Positions 50,165 through 59,541 of a stretch of DNA of 64,000 bases are shown here, piece after piece (the stretch's first letter is position 1; the number at the start of each line of letters is the position of its first letter). Both the position numbers and the translations under genes were made by a program. The notes under the pieces are model-generated. The model searched no databases and was not told where the DNA came from. It saw nothing but the letters and a program-made list of their open reading frames with translations. Where the stretch lies: positions 186,001 to 250,000 of the forward strand of contig NZ_UNRE01000003.1 in the NCBI RefSeq assembly GCF_900537085.1, written 5' to 3'. The DNA is from Agarivorans sp. Alg241-V36 (lineage in GTDB: Bacteria; Pseudomonadota; Gammaproteobacteria; Enterobacterales; Celerinatantimonadaceae).

Positions 50165-51073
50165 TTAGCGATCTTTAGGATCTAAGGCATCACGTAAACC
50201 GTCGCCTACATAGTTAAAACTAAACAGCGTGACTACCATAAATGCGGCTGGATATAACAGCTGCCATATTGCGATTTCCATGGTTTGCGAACCGTCTTGC
50301 AACAAAGCTCCCCATGAAGTCATTGGCTCTTGCACACCTAAACCTAAGAAGCTTAGAAAGGATTCGGTAAGAATCATTTGTGGTACCAGCAAGGTGGCGT
50401 ATACCGCAACAATACCTAGTACGTTAGGCACAATGTGGCGAGTAATAATTTTCCACTTTGAAACCCCACACACTTCTGCGGCTTCAATAAACTCTTTATT
50501 TTTAAGGCTAAGGGTTTGGCCACGAACAATACGTGCCATGTCTAACCAAGATACTGCGCCAATGGCAACAAACACTAAAAAGATGTTACGGCCAAAAAAG
50601 GTCACCAATAAAATCACAAAGAACATGAATGGAATGCCGTAAAGAATCTCTAGCAAGCGCATCATTACTCTGTCTACTGTGCCGCCTAAAAAGCCCGAGG
50701 TAGCGCCGTACAGCGTTCCAATTAGCACCGCAACAAAGGCACCCATCACACCTACCAGCAAAGAAATTTGCCCACCTAATAAGGTGCGTACAAACATATC
50801 CCGGCCTAAGGAATCGGTGCCAAAGTAGTGACCACTTTCAATAGATGGCCCATTGTGCATTGCGCCCCAGTCGGTGTCGTCAAAGGCAAACTCACTAAGG
50901 TGAGAGCCAAACATAACCAACAGAGTAATAAATACCAATATGCCTAAACTTACCATCGCGGCGCGGTTACGCATGAAACGCATTCGCGCATCTTGCCACA
51001 AGCTGCGACCTTCAATTTCTAACTTATCTGCGAATTCGCTAATAGCGTCGCTGTTCTGTTTATTGTCTAACAT
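50165..51073 (-). CDS. oppC: Oligopeptide ABC transporter permease OppC
   Basis: 302 residues. Long cytoplasmic N-terminus (DNKQNSDAISEFADKLEIEG), then six helices in the OppC/DppC pattern with FGTDSLGRDMFVRTLLGGQISL and the ATPase-contact loop EAAEVCGVSKWKIITRHIVPN. Pairs with OppB. Confidence 0.95.
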   Translation of the reverse strand: MLDNKQNSDAISEFADKLEIEGRSLWQDARMRFMRNRAAMVSLGILVFITLLVMFGSHLSEFAFDDTDWGAMHNGPSIESGHYFGTDSLGRDMFVRTLLGGQISLLVGVMGAFVAVLIGTLYGATSGFLGGTVDRVMMRLLEILYGIPFMFFVILLVTFFGRNIFLVFVAIGAVSWLDMARIVRGQTLSLKNKEFIEAAEVCGVSKWKIITRHIVPNVLGIVAVYATLLVPQMILTESFLSFLGLGVQEPMTSWGALLQDGSQTMEIAIWQLLYPAAFMVVTLFSFNYVGDGLRDALDPKDR

Positions 51074-51082
51074 GGCAGCCTC

Positions 51083-52003
51083 CTAATAGCGTATTTTAGG
51101 GTCGATGAAGGCATACAAGATGTCTACAATCGCGTTGAAAACGATAGTAAAAGTACCAATCAAAATGGTCAGTCCTAATACTAGGGAATAGTCACGGTTC
51201 AGTGCGCCATTCACAAACAACTTACCAAAGCCTGGTAAGCCAAAAATGGTCTCAATCACCACCGAGCCGGTAATAATGCCTACAAAGGCCGGCCCCATGA
51301 AAGACACGACCGGCAGCAAGGCTGGGCGCAGTGCATGGCGAACAATAATGTGGCGATATGGCAAACCTTTGGCTTTGGCGGTGCGGATGAAATTGGAGCT
51401 TAATACTTCAATCATGCTACCGCGCATAATCCGCGCAAACGAAGCCACATAGAGCAAGGACATACCCAACATCGGTAGAATGATGTATTGCCACTGCCCT
51501 CCGTTCCAGCCACCTGCAGGCAACCATTGCAACTTGATCGCGAAGATGTAAACCAAGGTGGGCGCTAATACAAAGGAAGGCATCACCACCCCGGCCATGG
51601 CCGTGGACATAATGCTAAAGTCCATCCAAGTATTTTGCTTAAGCGCTGCTAGCGTGCCAACCGACACCCCCATCAACACGGTAAAAATGAAGGCGATAGA
51701 GCCAATTTTTGCTGACACCGGCAAGGCTTGCGCCACCAATTCGTTCACGGTGTAGTCTTTGTATTTAAATGATGGCCCAAGATCGCCCTGTGCCAAGTTG
51801 CCTAAGTAGGAGAAGTATTGCTCCAGTACCGGTTTGTCTAAACCGTATTTAGCCTCAATGTTGGCTAATACTTCAGGCGGGAGTGAGCGCTCACCAGAGA
51901 AGGGACTTCCCGGGGCAAAACGCATCATAAAGAAGGTGATAGTAATCAATACCAACAGTGTCGGTATTGCTTCTAGCATTCGTTTTAAGATGAACTTAAT
52001 CAT
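51083..52003 (-). CDS. oppB: Oligopeptide ABC transporter permease OppB
   Basis: 306 residues, inner-membrane permease of the OppB/DppB type: KRMLEAIPTLLVLITITFFMMRFAPGSPF start, and the contact loop RTAKAKGLPYRHIIVRHALRPALLP. Six helices. Follows oppA after a hairpin terminator, so expression is likely lower than that of the binding protein. Confidence 0.95.
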   Translation of the reverse strand: MIKFILKRMLEAIPTLLVLITITFFMMRFAPGSPFSGERSLPPEVLANIEAKYGLDKPVLEQYFSYLGNLAQGDLGPSFKYKDYTVNELVAQALPVSAKIGSIAFIFTVLMGVSVGTLAALKQNTWMDFSIMSTAMAGVVMPSFVLAPTLVYIFAIKLQWLPAGGWNGGQWQYIILPMLGMSLLYVASFARIMRGSMIEVLSSNFIRTAKAKGLPYRHIIVRHALRPALLPVVSFMGPAFVGIITGSVVIETIFGLPGFGKLFVNGALNRDYSLVLGLTILIGTFTIVFNAIVDILYAFIDPKIRY

Positions 52004-52056
52004 TCGATTTTCCAGCTTATGTTTATTGCTGTGATTTAACTAACTTAGCTAACAAC

Positions 52057-52088
52057 AAAATAAGGCACCTTAAGCATAAGGTGCCTTA
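52057..52088 (-). terminator. Partial terminator between oppA and oppB
   Basis: Perfect 12-bp stem TAAGGCACCTTA / TAAGGTGCCTTA (52061-52072 with 52077-52088), followed on the minus strand by TTTTGTTGTT. It lies in the 99-base gap inside the operon and would let the binding protein be made in excess of the membrane parts. Confidence 0.8.
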
Positions 52089-52102
52089 TAAAAAACCATC
52101 AA

Positions 52103-53731
52103 CTATTTGGCGATGATGTATAGATCTTTAGTGTAAATTTTATCTTCAGCGTTATTCATTGGGTAGCCACCAACAGTTGGCTTAACCAAACGCGCATTTA
52201 CGTAGTGGTAGATAGGAGCAAGCGGCATATCTTGAGCAAGTTGTGCCTCTGCTTGGCGGTAGTTATCACCACGAACAGCATCATCAACCGCTGTCATAGC
52301 AGCATTCATAAAGCCATCATAAGCTGGGCTGTTGTAGAACTGGTCGTTGTTACCATTGTTGCTTTGCATTAACGATAGGAAAGTTGAGGCTTCGTTGTAA
52401 TCGCCACACCAGCCGGCACGGGTTACATCGTAGTTACCGTTACGGCGGTTATCTAGGAAGGTTTTCCATTCTTGGTTTTCTAGGTTTACTTTAACACCCA
52501 GGGTTTTCTTCCACATAGAGGCTACCGCAATGGCAATTTTCTTGTGGTTTTCGCTGGTGTTGTATAACAAGGTAAATTCTAGAGGCTTGTCTTTACCGTA
52601 ACCCACTTCGGCTAGCAGCTCAGCAGCTTTAGCATTACGTTCTTTTTGCGACCAAGTTGCGTAATCTGGCGTATCTACTTGTAGGCCGGCCACTTTTTGG
52701 TGTGCGAAGTTGTAAGCAGGTAGCTCACCCTTACCCACAATAAACTTAGCTACTGCGTCACGGTCAATGGCGTAAGACAAGGCTTTACGCACGCGAACAT
52801 CATCAAATGGTGCTTTTTTGTTATTAAAGCCGTAGTAGTAAGAACATAAGTAAGGCGTTACTTTTAACGAATCTGGCTGCTCTTTTTGCATGCGCTTAAA
52901 GTGCTCATTGGCCATTTCGTAAGTCATGTCGATCTCACCCGCTAGGAAGCGGTTCATATCGGTAACTTGGTTTTCAATCGGTAAGTAAGTCACTTTGTTG
53001 ATAACAGTGCTGTCGTTATCCCAGTAGTTCTCGTTACGCTCCATAACGATTTTTTCGTTCACTACCCATTCAGCTACTTTGTAAGCGCCGTTACCAACAA
53101 AGTTGGCTGGTAAAGTCCACTTATCGCCAAATTTTTCAACGGTAGCACGGTGTACTGGTTTTAAGGTGGTATGTGAGGTCATCGCTACAAAGTAAGGTAG
53201 CGCCTGCTCTAGTTTAATTTCTAGGGTGTAGTCATCAAGCGCTTTAACCGCTAATTCAGAAGCGTCTTTCTCGCCGTTAATAATGGCTGCCGCGTTCACC
53301 ATGGTGGTCATTTCTAGGTACCATGAATAAGGCGCTGCAGTTTTAGGATCAACTGCACGTTTGAAACTATATTCAAAATCGTGGGCTGTTAAGGCATCGC
53401 CATTTGACCACTTAGCGTCTTTACGAAGGTGAAATACGAAGGTTAAATTGTCTTCAGTTTCCCAAGACTCAGCCACACCAGGGACCAAATTGCCGTCGCC
53501 ATCTTGGTTTACTAAACCTTCTAGAAGCTCTCGAATCACGTTTGATTCTGGCACGCCTTCGGTTTTGTGAGGGTCTAAAGAAGCAGGCTCGGTGCCGTTA
53601 CCACGTACTAATTCCTGTACCGGGGCAAGTTTAACGCCAGCTGGAACATCAGCAGCAAAAGAGGCAGTGGTGAAAGAACTTAGGATTGCGGCGCTAACTA
53701 GGCTAGCCGCGAGGGTTTTAGCAGTTTTCAT
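52103..53731 (-). CDS. oppA: Oligopeptide-binding protein OppA
   Basis: 542 residues from the ATG at 53731, chosen because GGAG lies six bases upstream and the chain then starts with a clean signal peptide (MKTAKTLAASLVSAAILSSF, cleaved near SFA/AD); the open frame runs to 53788. SBP_bac_5 fold with RGNGTEPASLDPHKTEGVPESN, LRKDAKWSNGDALTAHDFEYS and RVRKALSYAIDRDAV. The length matches E. coli OppA (543). It binds peptides in the periplasm for OppBCDF. Confidence 0.95.
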   Translation of the reverse strand: MKTAKTLAASLVSAAILSSFTTASFAADVPAGVKLAPVQELVRGNGTEPASLDPHKTEGVPESNVIRELLEGLVNQDGDGNLVPGVAESWETEDNLTFVFHLRKDAKWSNGDALTAHDFEYSFKRAVDPKTAAPYSWYLEMTTMVNAAAIINGEKDASELAVKALDDYTLEIKLEQALPYFVAMTSHTTLKPVHRATVEKFGDKWTLPANFVGNGAYKVAEWVVNEKIVMERNENYWDNDSTVINKVTYLPIENQVTDMNRFLAGEIDMTYEMANEHFKRMQKEQPDSLKVTPYLCSYYYGFNNKKAPFDDVRVRKALSYAIDRDAVAKFIVGKGELPAYNFAHQKVAGLQVDTPDYATWSQKERNAKAAELLAEVGYGKDKPLEFTLLYNTSENHKKIAIAVASMWKKTLGVKVNLENQEWKTFLDNRRNGNYDVTRAGWCGDYNEASTFLSLMQSNNGNNDQFYNSPAYDGFMNAAMTAVDDAVRGDNYRQAEAQLAQDMPLAPIYHYVNARLVKPTVGGYPMNNAEDKIYTKDLYIIAK

Positions 53732-54293
53732 TTTCATCTCCATATTGACACAGCGAACTGTAATTTTAGTCTTCTGTGATATTTCCATTCACTTTACATG
53801 AATATTAAATCAGTACAATATTCTAATAAAAAGCACATACACGCAAGATGCTACACTCGAATTACAAAAACGACAAATAATAAGTTACCTTTCACAGCGC
53901 GCTCAGCGCGATTATTCTCGAAAACAAATAGATTTTTATTGTTAAACCACTAGGTTAAGCTAACCTCTAATAAATTGTTAATAATGATCAGTATTCGTCA
54001 GTTTACCTTTAGCTTCAATCCTTTTGTATTACAAAAGAATATGGTAAAAATTACAATAACTGTTCAAAAATTACACTAATTACTAAATAAAGCTGTAATT
54101 ATTTAGTGATTTTTTTACATTTGTAACTTAGCAACACATGATCTGGATCAAGTGGTACCACTAAAGGGCTATTATAATCGCTAGTGAAAGTTAATTACTA
54201 AACCACTAAAGCGGCTGTAACGGCCCTCGATTTACGGATAAATTAAACAGTATCGGTTTACTAATTAGTTTTAGTTTAAATGAGGAGAACAGG
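53732..54293. other. Divergent oppA/adhE intergenic region
   Basis: About 560 AT-rich bases. The adhE side holds the FNR-type promoter described separately. The oppA side has no promoter that I can place. A short imperfect palindrome GGTTA-AGC-TAACC lies around 53953-53965. The adhE ribosome site is GAGGAG, just before 54294. Confidence 0.5.
54138..54178 (+). promoter_or_regulatory. FNR-dependent class II promoter of adhE
   Basis: An FNR box ATGAT-CTGG-ATCAA (54138-54151; one mismatch to TTGAT-N4-ATCAA) is centred at 54144.5, and a perfect -10 TATAAT lies at 54173-54178. This puts the FNR centre about 41 bases before the expected start of transcription, the class II activator position, with no -35 needed. 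It fits anaerobic induction of adhE. Confidence 0.8.
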
Positions 54294-56966
54294 ATGCCTG
54301 TAGGTAATATTGATGAGTTAAACGCAATGGTTGCTCGAGTAAAGGCAGCGCAAGCTGAATTTGCATCTTACGACCAAGAACAAGTGGACAAAATTTTCCG
54401 CGCTGCGTCACTCGCTGCTTCTACAGCACGTATTGAACTAGCTCGTATGGCGGCTGAAGAGTCTGGCATGGGCATAATGGAAGATAAAGTGATCAAAAAC
54501 CACTTCGCTTCTGAGTTCATTTACAACAAATATAAAGACGAACTTACTTGTGGCGTTATCGAACGCAACGACGAAGGCGGTACTATTACTATCGCTGAGC
54601 CAGTCGGTATTGTTTGTGCAATCGTACCAACCACTAACCCAACTTCTACCGCTATCTTTAAAGCGCTAATCAGCCTTAAAACGCGTAACGGTTGTATTTT
54701 CTCTCCGCACCCACGTGCTAAAAACTCAACCAACTTTGCTGCACAACTAGTATTAGACGCTGCAATTAAAGCTGGTGCACCTAAAGACATCATTGGTTGG
54801 ATTGATACTCCTTCTGTTGAATTGTCTAACGCATTAATGAAGCACGACGACATTTCTCTTATCCTTGCAACTGGTGGTCCAGGCATGGTTAAAGCTGCTT
54901 ACTCTTCTGGTAAGCCTGCAATTGGTGTTGGTGCTGGTAACACGCCGGTAGTTATCGACGAAACAGCTGACGTTAAACGTGCTGTATCTTCTATCTTAAT
55001 GTCTAAGACTTTTGATAACGGCGTAATTTGTGCTTCTGAGCAAGCAGCTATTATCGTTGAATCTAAGTACGACGAAGTAATGGCACGTTTCGCTAAATAC
55101 GGCGCAGCAGTACTAAGCAAAGCAGACGCTGATAAGGTACGTAAAGTACTACTTATCAATGGCGCGCTTAACGCTAAAATTGTTGGCCAACCAGCATACA
55201 AAATTGCTGAGCTAGCTGGCGTAACTGTTCCAGTATCAACTAAAATTCTAATCGGTGAAGGCTTAGAAGCGTCTTACGATGATGAATTCGCTCACGAGAA
55301 ACTATCTCCTACGCTAGGTGTGTTCAAAGCGAAAGACTTTGAAGATGCTGTTCGCCAAGCTGGTATCGTGTTAGACATCGGTGGTGTTGGTCACACGTCT
55401 GTACTTTACACAGACCAAGACGCTAACGCTGACCGTATAGCTTACTTTGGCGACAAAATGAAGACTGCACGTATTCTTGTGAATACCCCTTCTTCACACG
55501 GTGGTATTGGTGACCTTTACAACTTCGAACTAGCACCTTCATTAACGCTAGGTTGTGGTTCTTGGGGTGGTAACGCGATTTCTGAAAACGTGGGTCCAAA
55601 ACACCTTATCAATAAGAAAATTGTTGCGAAGCGAGCTGAGAACATGTTGTGGCATAAACTACCTAAGTCAATCTACTTCCGTCGTGGTTCATTACCAATC
55701 GCAATGGACGACCTAGACGGCAAGAAACGTGCAATGGTTGTTACAGATAACTTCTTGTTCAACAACGGTTACATCGACGACCTACGTGCCATCCTTAAAG
55801 ACAAAGGCATGGAAGTGGAAGTATTCCACGATGTAGAAGCTGATCCTACTCTGTCTATTGTTGAGAAAGGCGCACAAGCTTGTCACAACTACCAGCCAGA
55901 CGTAATTCTTGCTGTTGGTGGTGGTTCACCAATGGATGCTGCGAAAATCATGTGGGTAATGTACGAGCACCCAGAAACTGATTTCGAAGACCTATCAATG
56001 CGCTTTATGGACATTCGTAAACGTATTTACAAGTTCCCTAAAATGGGTTCAAAAGCTGAGTTAGTATGTATTACTACTACTTCAGGTACTGGTTCAGAAG
56101 TAACGCCGTTTGCGGTTGTAACTGACGACAAAACTGGTCAAAAATACCCATTAGCTGATTACGAACTAACGCCTAACATGGCTGTTGTTGATGCTAACCT
56201 AGTAATGGATATGCCTAAGTCACTATGTGCCTTTGGTGGTTACGATGCGGTTACTCACGCTATGGAAGCTTACGTTTCTGTACTAGCGAACGAATACTCA
56301 GACGGTCAAGCTCTGCAAGCGCTTAAGATGCTTAAAGAATACTTACCAAGCTCTTACCAAAACGGTAAAGCTGACCCTGTAGCTCGTGAGAAAGTACACA
56401 ATGCTGCTACTATCGCTGGTATCGCGTTTGCTAACTCTTTCTTAGGTGTGTGTCACTCAATGGCTCACAAACTAGGTGCAGAGTTCCACGTACCACACGG
56501 TTTAGCTAACGCATTGTTGCTAACTAACACAATTCGTTTCAACGCGACTAACACGCCAACTAAACAAACTGCGTTCTCACAGTACGACCGTCCTAAGGCA
56601 CGTGCTCGTTACGCAGAAGTTGCTGAGCACTTAGGCTTCCGTGAAGGTAACACTGAAACTAAGCTTAATGCCCTACTAACTTGGTTAGACGAATTGAAAG
56701 TTGAATTGAACATTCCTCTATCTATTAAAGATGCAGGCGTGAACGAAGCTGACTTCCTAGCTAAAGTTGATGAGCTAGCAGTAGACGCGTTTGATGACCA
56801 ATGTACTGGTGCAAACCCACGTTACCCACTAATTGCTGAATTGAAACAAGTTCTAATTGATTCTTACTACGGTCGTCCATACACCGAAGCAGCAGATAGT
56901 GCAGACGCTGAGTCTCAAAAAGCTAAAAAACCAGCTGCTAAAAAAGCGACTAAAGCAAAAGCTTAA
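54294..56966 (+). CDS. adhE: Bifunctional acetaldehyde-CoA/alcohol dehydrogenase AdhE
   Basis: 890 residues. The N-terminal aldehyde dehydrogenase half (about 1-440) has the catalytic Cys in FDNGVICASEQA; a linker leads to the C-terminal iron-type alcohol dehydrogenase (about 450-870) with GGGSPMDAAKIMW, TSGTGSEVTPFAV and the iron-site His region GVCHSMAHKLGAEFHVPHG. It converts acetyl-CoA to ethanol in two NADH-dependent steps during fermentation and forms spirosome filaments. Codons are those of a highly expressed gene. The last ~20 residues are a Lys/Ala-rich tail (KKPAAKKATKAKA) not seen in E. coli AdhE. Confidence 0.97.
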   Translation: MPVGNIDELNAMVARVKAAQAEFASYDQEQVDKIFRAASLAASTARIELARMAAEESGMGIMEDKVIKNHFASEFIYNKYKDELTCGVIERNDEGGTITIAEPVGIVCAIVPTTNPTSTAIFKALISLKTRNGCIFSPHPRAKNSTNFAAQLVLDAAIKAGAPKDIIGWIDTPSVELSNALMKHDDISLILATGGPGMVKAAYSSGKPAIGVGAGNTPVVIDETADVKRAVSSILMSKTFDNGVICASEQAAIIVESKYDEVMARFAKYGAAVLSKADADKVRKVLLINGALNAKIVGQPAYKIAELAGVTVPVSTKILIGEGLEASYDDEFAHEKLSPTLGVFKAKDFEDAVRQAGIVLDIGGVGHTSVLYTDQDANADRIAYFGDKMKTARILVNTPSSHGGIGDLYNFELAPSLTLGCGSWGGNAISENVGPKHLINKKIVAKRAENMLWHKLPKSIYFRRGSLPIAMDDLDGKKRAMVVTDNFLFNNGYIDDLRAILKDKGMEVEVFHDVEADPTLSIVEKGAQACHNYQPDVILAVGGGSPMDAAKIMWVMYEHPETDFEDLSMRFMDIRKRIYKFPKMGSKAELVCITTTSGTGSEVTPFAVVTDDKTGQKYPLADYELTPNMAVVDANLVMDMPKSLCAFGGYDAVTHAMEAYVSVLANEYSDGQALQALKMLKEYLPSSYQNGKADPVAREKVHNAATIAGIAFANSFLGVCHSMAHKLGAEFHVPHGLANALLLTNTIRFNATNTPTKQTAFSQYDRPKARARYAEVAEHLGFREGNTETKLNALLTWLDELKVELNIPLSIKDAGVNEADFLAKVDELAVDAFDDQCTGANPRYPLIAELKQVLIDSYYGRPYTEAADSADAESQKAKKPAAKKATKAKA

Positions 56967-56988
56967 TCACTAAACAGCACTGAATACT

Positions 56989-57016
56989 AAGGCTCCGTTT
57001 ACGGGGCCTTTTTTTT
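56989..57016 (+). terminator. Rho-independent terminator of adhE
   Basis: Stem AAGGCTCCG / CGGGGCCTT (56989-56997 with 57002-57010, one G-T type mismatch) followed by eight T residues, 23 bases past the adhE stop. Confidence 0.92.
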
Positions 57017-57089
57017 GTTTTCAATTTCGCCGCAAGCTTTGTCATACTAGGCGACTATACTGTAATAAAGAATTTCTAGGGTTATTGTC

Positions 57090-57842
57090 ATGTCGTTATC
57101 AAAAGCTATAGCACTTTCGGCTTTGCTAGTCAGTACCGCTAGCCTTGCAGAGGTTCTGCCCTTTGAGGCGGAATACCGGGCTGATTTCAAAGGCATACCC
57201 ATTGCTAAAGGTTACCGCCAGCTAATTGATTTGGGTAATGATACCTTTCAGATTAAAAGCATCGGCACGGCCTTAGCGGGCGGCTTAAAGTACGATGATA
57301 CTTCCCGTTTCACCTATCACCAGCAAGATGTAAAAACCTTAGGCTTTGTGCTTAAACAAAGTAGCCTTTTCTCCACCACTAACGTGACAGGACATCCTGA
57401 TCGCAAAGGTGGCCTAATTGTCGACGTAGATGGCGAGAGACACCATTTTGAAGCGCCAGACAACGTGCACCAGTTAATGGATGCGGCAGGCTTCTCGGTA
57501 CAATTACAAAACGACTTGAAGAAAGGCCTAACGGATTTAGACTACCACTACAATGTGATTGATGAAGTGGACAATTACCGCTTCACCGTGGTCGCAGAAG
57601 AAACCGTAGAAACCATACTAGGTACCTTTGAAGCGTTAAAAGTGGAGCAGAAAAAACGCGAAGGCCGCAGCACTTGGCTGTGGTTAGCACCTGAACTAGA
57701 TTATCACCTAGTAAAAGCAGAAATTATCCGCAATGGTAAAAGCTGGGCCACTTTAGAAGCGACTCGAATAGACATTGTTGAGCCAGAAAAGCCAATGCTT
57801 GTTAAACAAACAGCGACAAACGAGGCTGAACTAAGCAACTAA
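57090..57842 (+). CDS. DUF3108 periplasmic protein
   Basis: 250 residues, signal peptide (about 1-20, ending SLA). The DUF3108 layout (PF11306) is seen: FEAEYRADFKGIPIAKGYRQL near the N-terminus, DTSRFTYHQQDVKTLGFVLKQ in the middle, and TWLWLAPELDYHLVKAEIIRNGK at the C-terminus. Mostly beta-strand; probably periplasmic. Function unknown. Own terminator downstream. Confidence 0.85.
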   Translation: MSLSKAIALSALLVSTASLAEVLPFEAEYRADFKGIPIAKGYRQLIDLGNDTFQIKSIGTALAGGLKYDDTSRFTYHQQDVKTLGFVLKQSSLFSTTNVTGHPDRKGGLIVDVDGERHHFEAPDNVHQLMDAAGFSVQLQNDLKKGLTDLDYHYNVIDEVDNYRFTVVAEETVETILGTFEALKVEQKKREGRSTWLWLAPELDYHLVKAEIIRNGKSWATLEATRIDIVEPEKPMLVKQTATNEAELSN

Positions 57843-57857
57843 GTGACTCAGAACTCC

Positions 57858-57887
57858 AAAAGCCCTTGTTTCCCAACAGGGCTTTTT
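57858..57887. terminator. Terminator between DUF3108 and LysR genes
   Basis: AAAAGCCCTTGTT (57858-57870) pairs with AACAGGGCTTTTT (57875-57887) with one bulge; T-run on the right and A-run on the left let it serve both converging genes. Confidence 0.8.
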
Positions 57888-57891
57888 GCTT

Positions 57892-58854
57892 TCAGCACTT
57901 AAGTTCAAGCTTTGTTAGTGGCGCTTCAACGATTGTACTTGCGCTGCGCTGTGACTCACTTTCTTGCCAAAACTGCTGCGCTTGCTGGTTTATCCACTCA
58001 CTAAACTGGGTTATTTTCTGCCGTTTAAAGTATGGCTTAGGCGCAACTAAGTAGTAGCGATAACGCGGCTTCACTTCCACATCGCCTAACTTAACCAACA
58101 AACCTTGCTGAATGTACTTCCAGGCTAAGCTGTGCCTCACCAATGCTATCCCCTGCACTGCTAAGGCTCCTTCAATCACTACATGAGCCCCTTGATACAA
58201 TAAGTTAGCTTTAGGCACGCTAGAGTTAAAACCAGCCAACTCTAACCAATATTGCCAGTTCATGTCGGGCCTCGCGTCGTCAATGAGAGTGTGCTTACTT
58301 AAATCGTTTAAACATATCTCTGGGTGCTGCTTTAAGTACAAGGGATGACAAACCGGATATAAATGATCGTCCATCAGTTTATTGGCCTGCAAGTCTGAGT
58401 AATCACCTAATCCATAACGAACACACAAATCCACCCGGTCTTGGCGAAAATCTATTAAGCTATTTTTTGGCATAAGCATTACCGAGAGATTAGGGTGTAG
58501 CTGACTAAACTCGCCTAAGCGCGGAACTAACCAATGCTGGGCAAAAGACGGCAGTACTGATAAAGACATGCTGCTGGGATCAGGGTCTAGGCTTACTTGG
58601 CGCACCCCATCCTGCAGACTTCTAAATGCTTGTTTAGCATAGTGATGCAAAGTTTCTCCCTCTGGCGTTAGCACCACCCTGCGATGCTGGCGCTCAAACA
58701 GCTGCACATCAATCCGTTCTTCTAACTGGCGAATTTGCTGGCTCATTGCTGCTGCGCTTACAAATAGCTTTTCTGCGGCAGCTTTAAAGCTGCCCATTTC
58801 AGCAGCCAAGTAGAAGTAATAAAGCCCTTGCAAGGGCGGCATCCGCTCACTCAC
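57892..58854 (-). CDS. LysR-family regulator, GcvA-like
   Basis: 320 residues: winged helix (about 8-65; YLAAEMGSFKAAAEKLFVSAAAMSQQIRQLEERIDVQLFER) and a substrate-binding domain with DLCVRYGLGDYSDLQA, the usual GcvA-type block. It is divergent from a DUF1127 gene with a ~95-base gap; LysR/DUF1127 divergent pairs are common, so the small protein is the likely target. Confidence 0.92.
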   Translation of the reverse strand: MSERMPPLQGLYYFYLAAEMGSFKAAAEKLFVSAAAMSQQIRQLEERIDVQLFERQHRRVVLTPEGETLHHYAKQAFRSLQDGVRQVSLDPDPSSMSLSVLPSFAQHWLVPRLGEFSQLHPNLSVMLMPKNSLIDFRQDRVDLCVRYGLGDYSDLQANKLMDDHLYPVCHPLYLKQHPEICLNDLSKHTLIDDARPDMNWQYWLELAGFNSSVPKANLLYQGAHVVIEGALAVQGIALVRHSLAWKYIQQGLLVKLGDVEVKPRYRYYLVAPKPYFKRQKITQFSEWINQQAQQFWQESESQRSASTIVEAPLTKLELKC

Positions 58855-58949
58855 TTAAGTTTTCCTTAACTAAGAGTCAATTTAAGTCGTTTGTCAGTGA
58901 AACCCAATATAGCGTATTTTTTAATCATCAGCAGCAAAGGAGTTACGTG

Positions 58950-59168
58950 ATGAACACAATCAGCCACACTAGATCAAAGCCACAACGCCAAGGTTTAACA
59001 TCAATTAAACTAAACCTAAGGTTTATCATTCGCAAACTAGATTCACTGCTATTACGCCGTAAAAGCCGTCGCGAGTTAGCCAAGCTTCCTGACTACTTGT
59101 TAAAGGACATAGGCGTAACTAGAGCTGAAGCCTTACGTGAGTCGGATAAATCATTTTGGCAGTCTTAG
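58950..59168 (+). CDS. DUF1127 small protein
   Basis: 72 residues from the ATG at 58950, seven bases after AAAGGAG. The C-terminal half is the DUF1127 motif: RRKSRRELAKLPDYLLKDIG followed by VTRAEALRES. Basic N-terminus. DUF1127 proteins bind RNA or affect phosphate/motility regulation in a few studied bacteria. Divergent from the LysR gene, so probably under its control. Confidence 0.9.
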   Translation: MNTISHTRSKPQRQGLTSIKLNLRFIIRKLDSLLLRRKSRRELAKLPDYLLKDIGVTRAEALRESDKSFWQS

Positions 59169-59541
59169 AGGTGTTTAAAACCTATCAACAGGGGTCTATT
59201 GCAAAGGTTCACTCGTCGCCACTCAAAAGAGCTGACGCTAGTTGAAGCCAGTGATAGCCCCTTCTATTCCCCTTAGCACTTAGCTTTTAGTCGATAAAGT
59301 GGTTTTGTTTTTCAAGTGAGCTAAGAGGCCTTTCGAGCAACGCCCAATATAATGTGTTGATGTAACGACGCTTTATTTACCCCCCATCTACTATTGAGTT
59401 TTAAACCAATAAAACTTGTACCGTCGAATGTGTTTTCGAGATGTTTTTTTGATAGTTAATCCGCTAGAATCTGCCCAACTGACCACATTTTCAAGTGGTC
59501 GAACGGAATCACTGCATAAACGGATTTAAAGTTTTACCTTT
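59169..59541. other. Intergenic region upstream of the PilZ gene
   Basis: 373 bases without a gene. Near its right end lie a -10-like TAGAAT (59465-59470) and, just after it, an inverted repeat GACCAC-N8-GTGGTC (59481-59500), a possible operator at the start of the PilZ transcript. Nothing else is clear. Confidence 0.45.
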
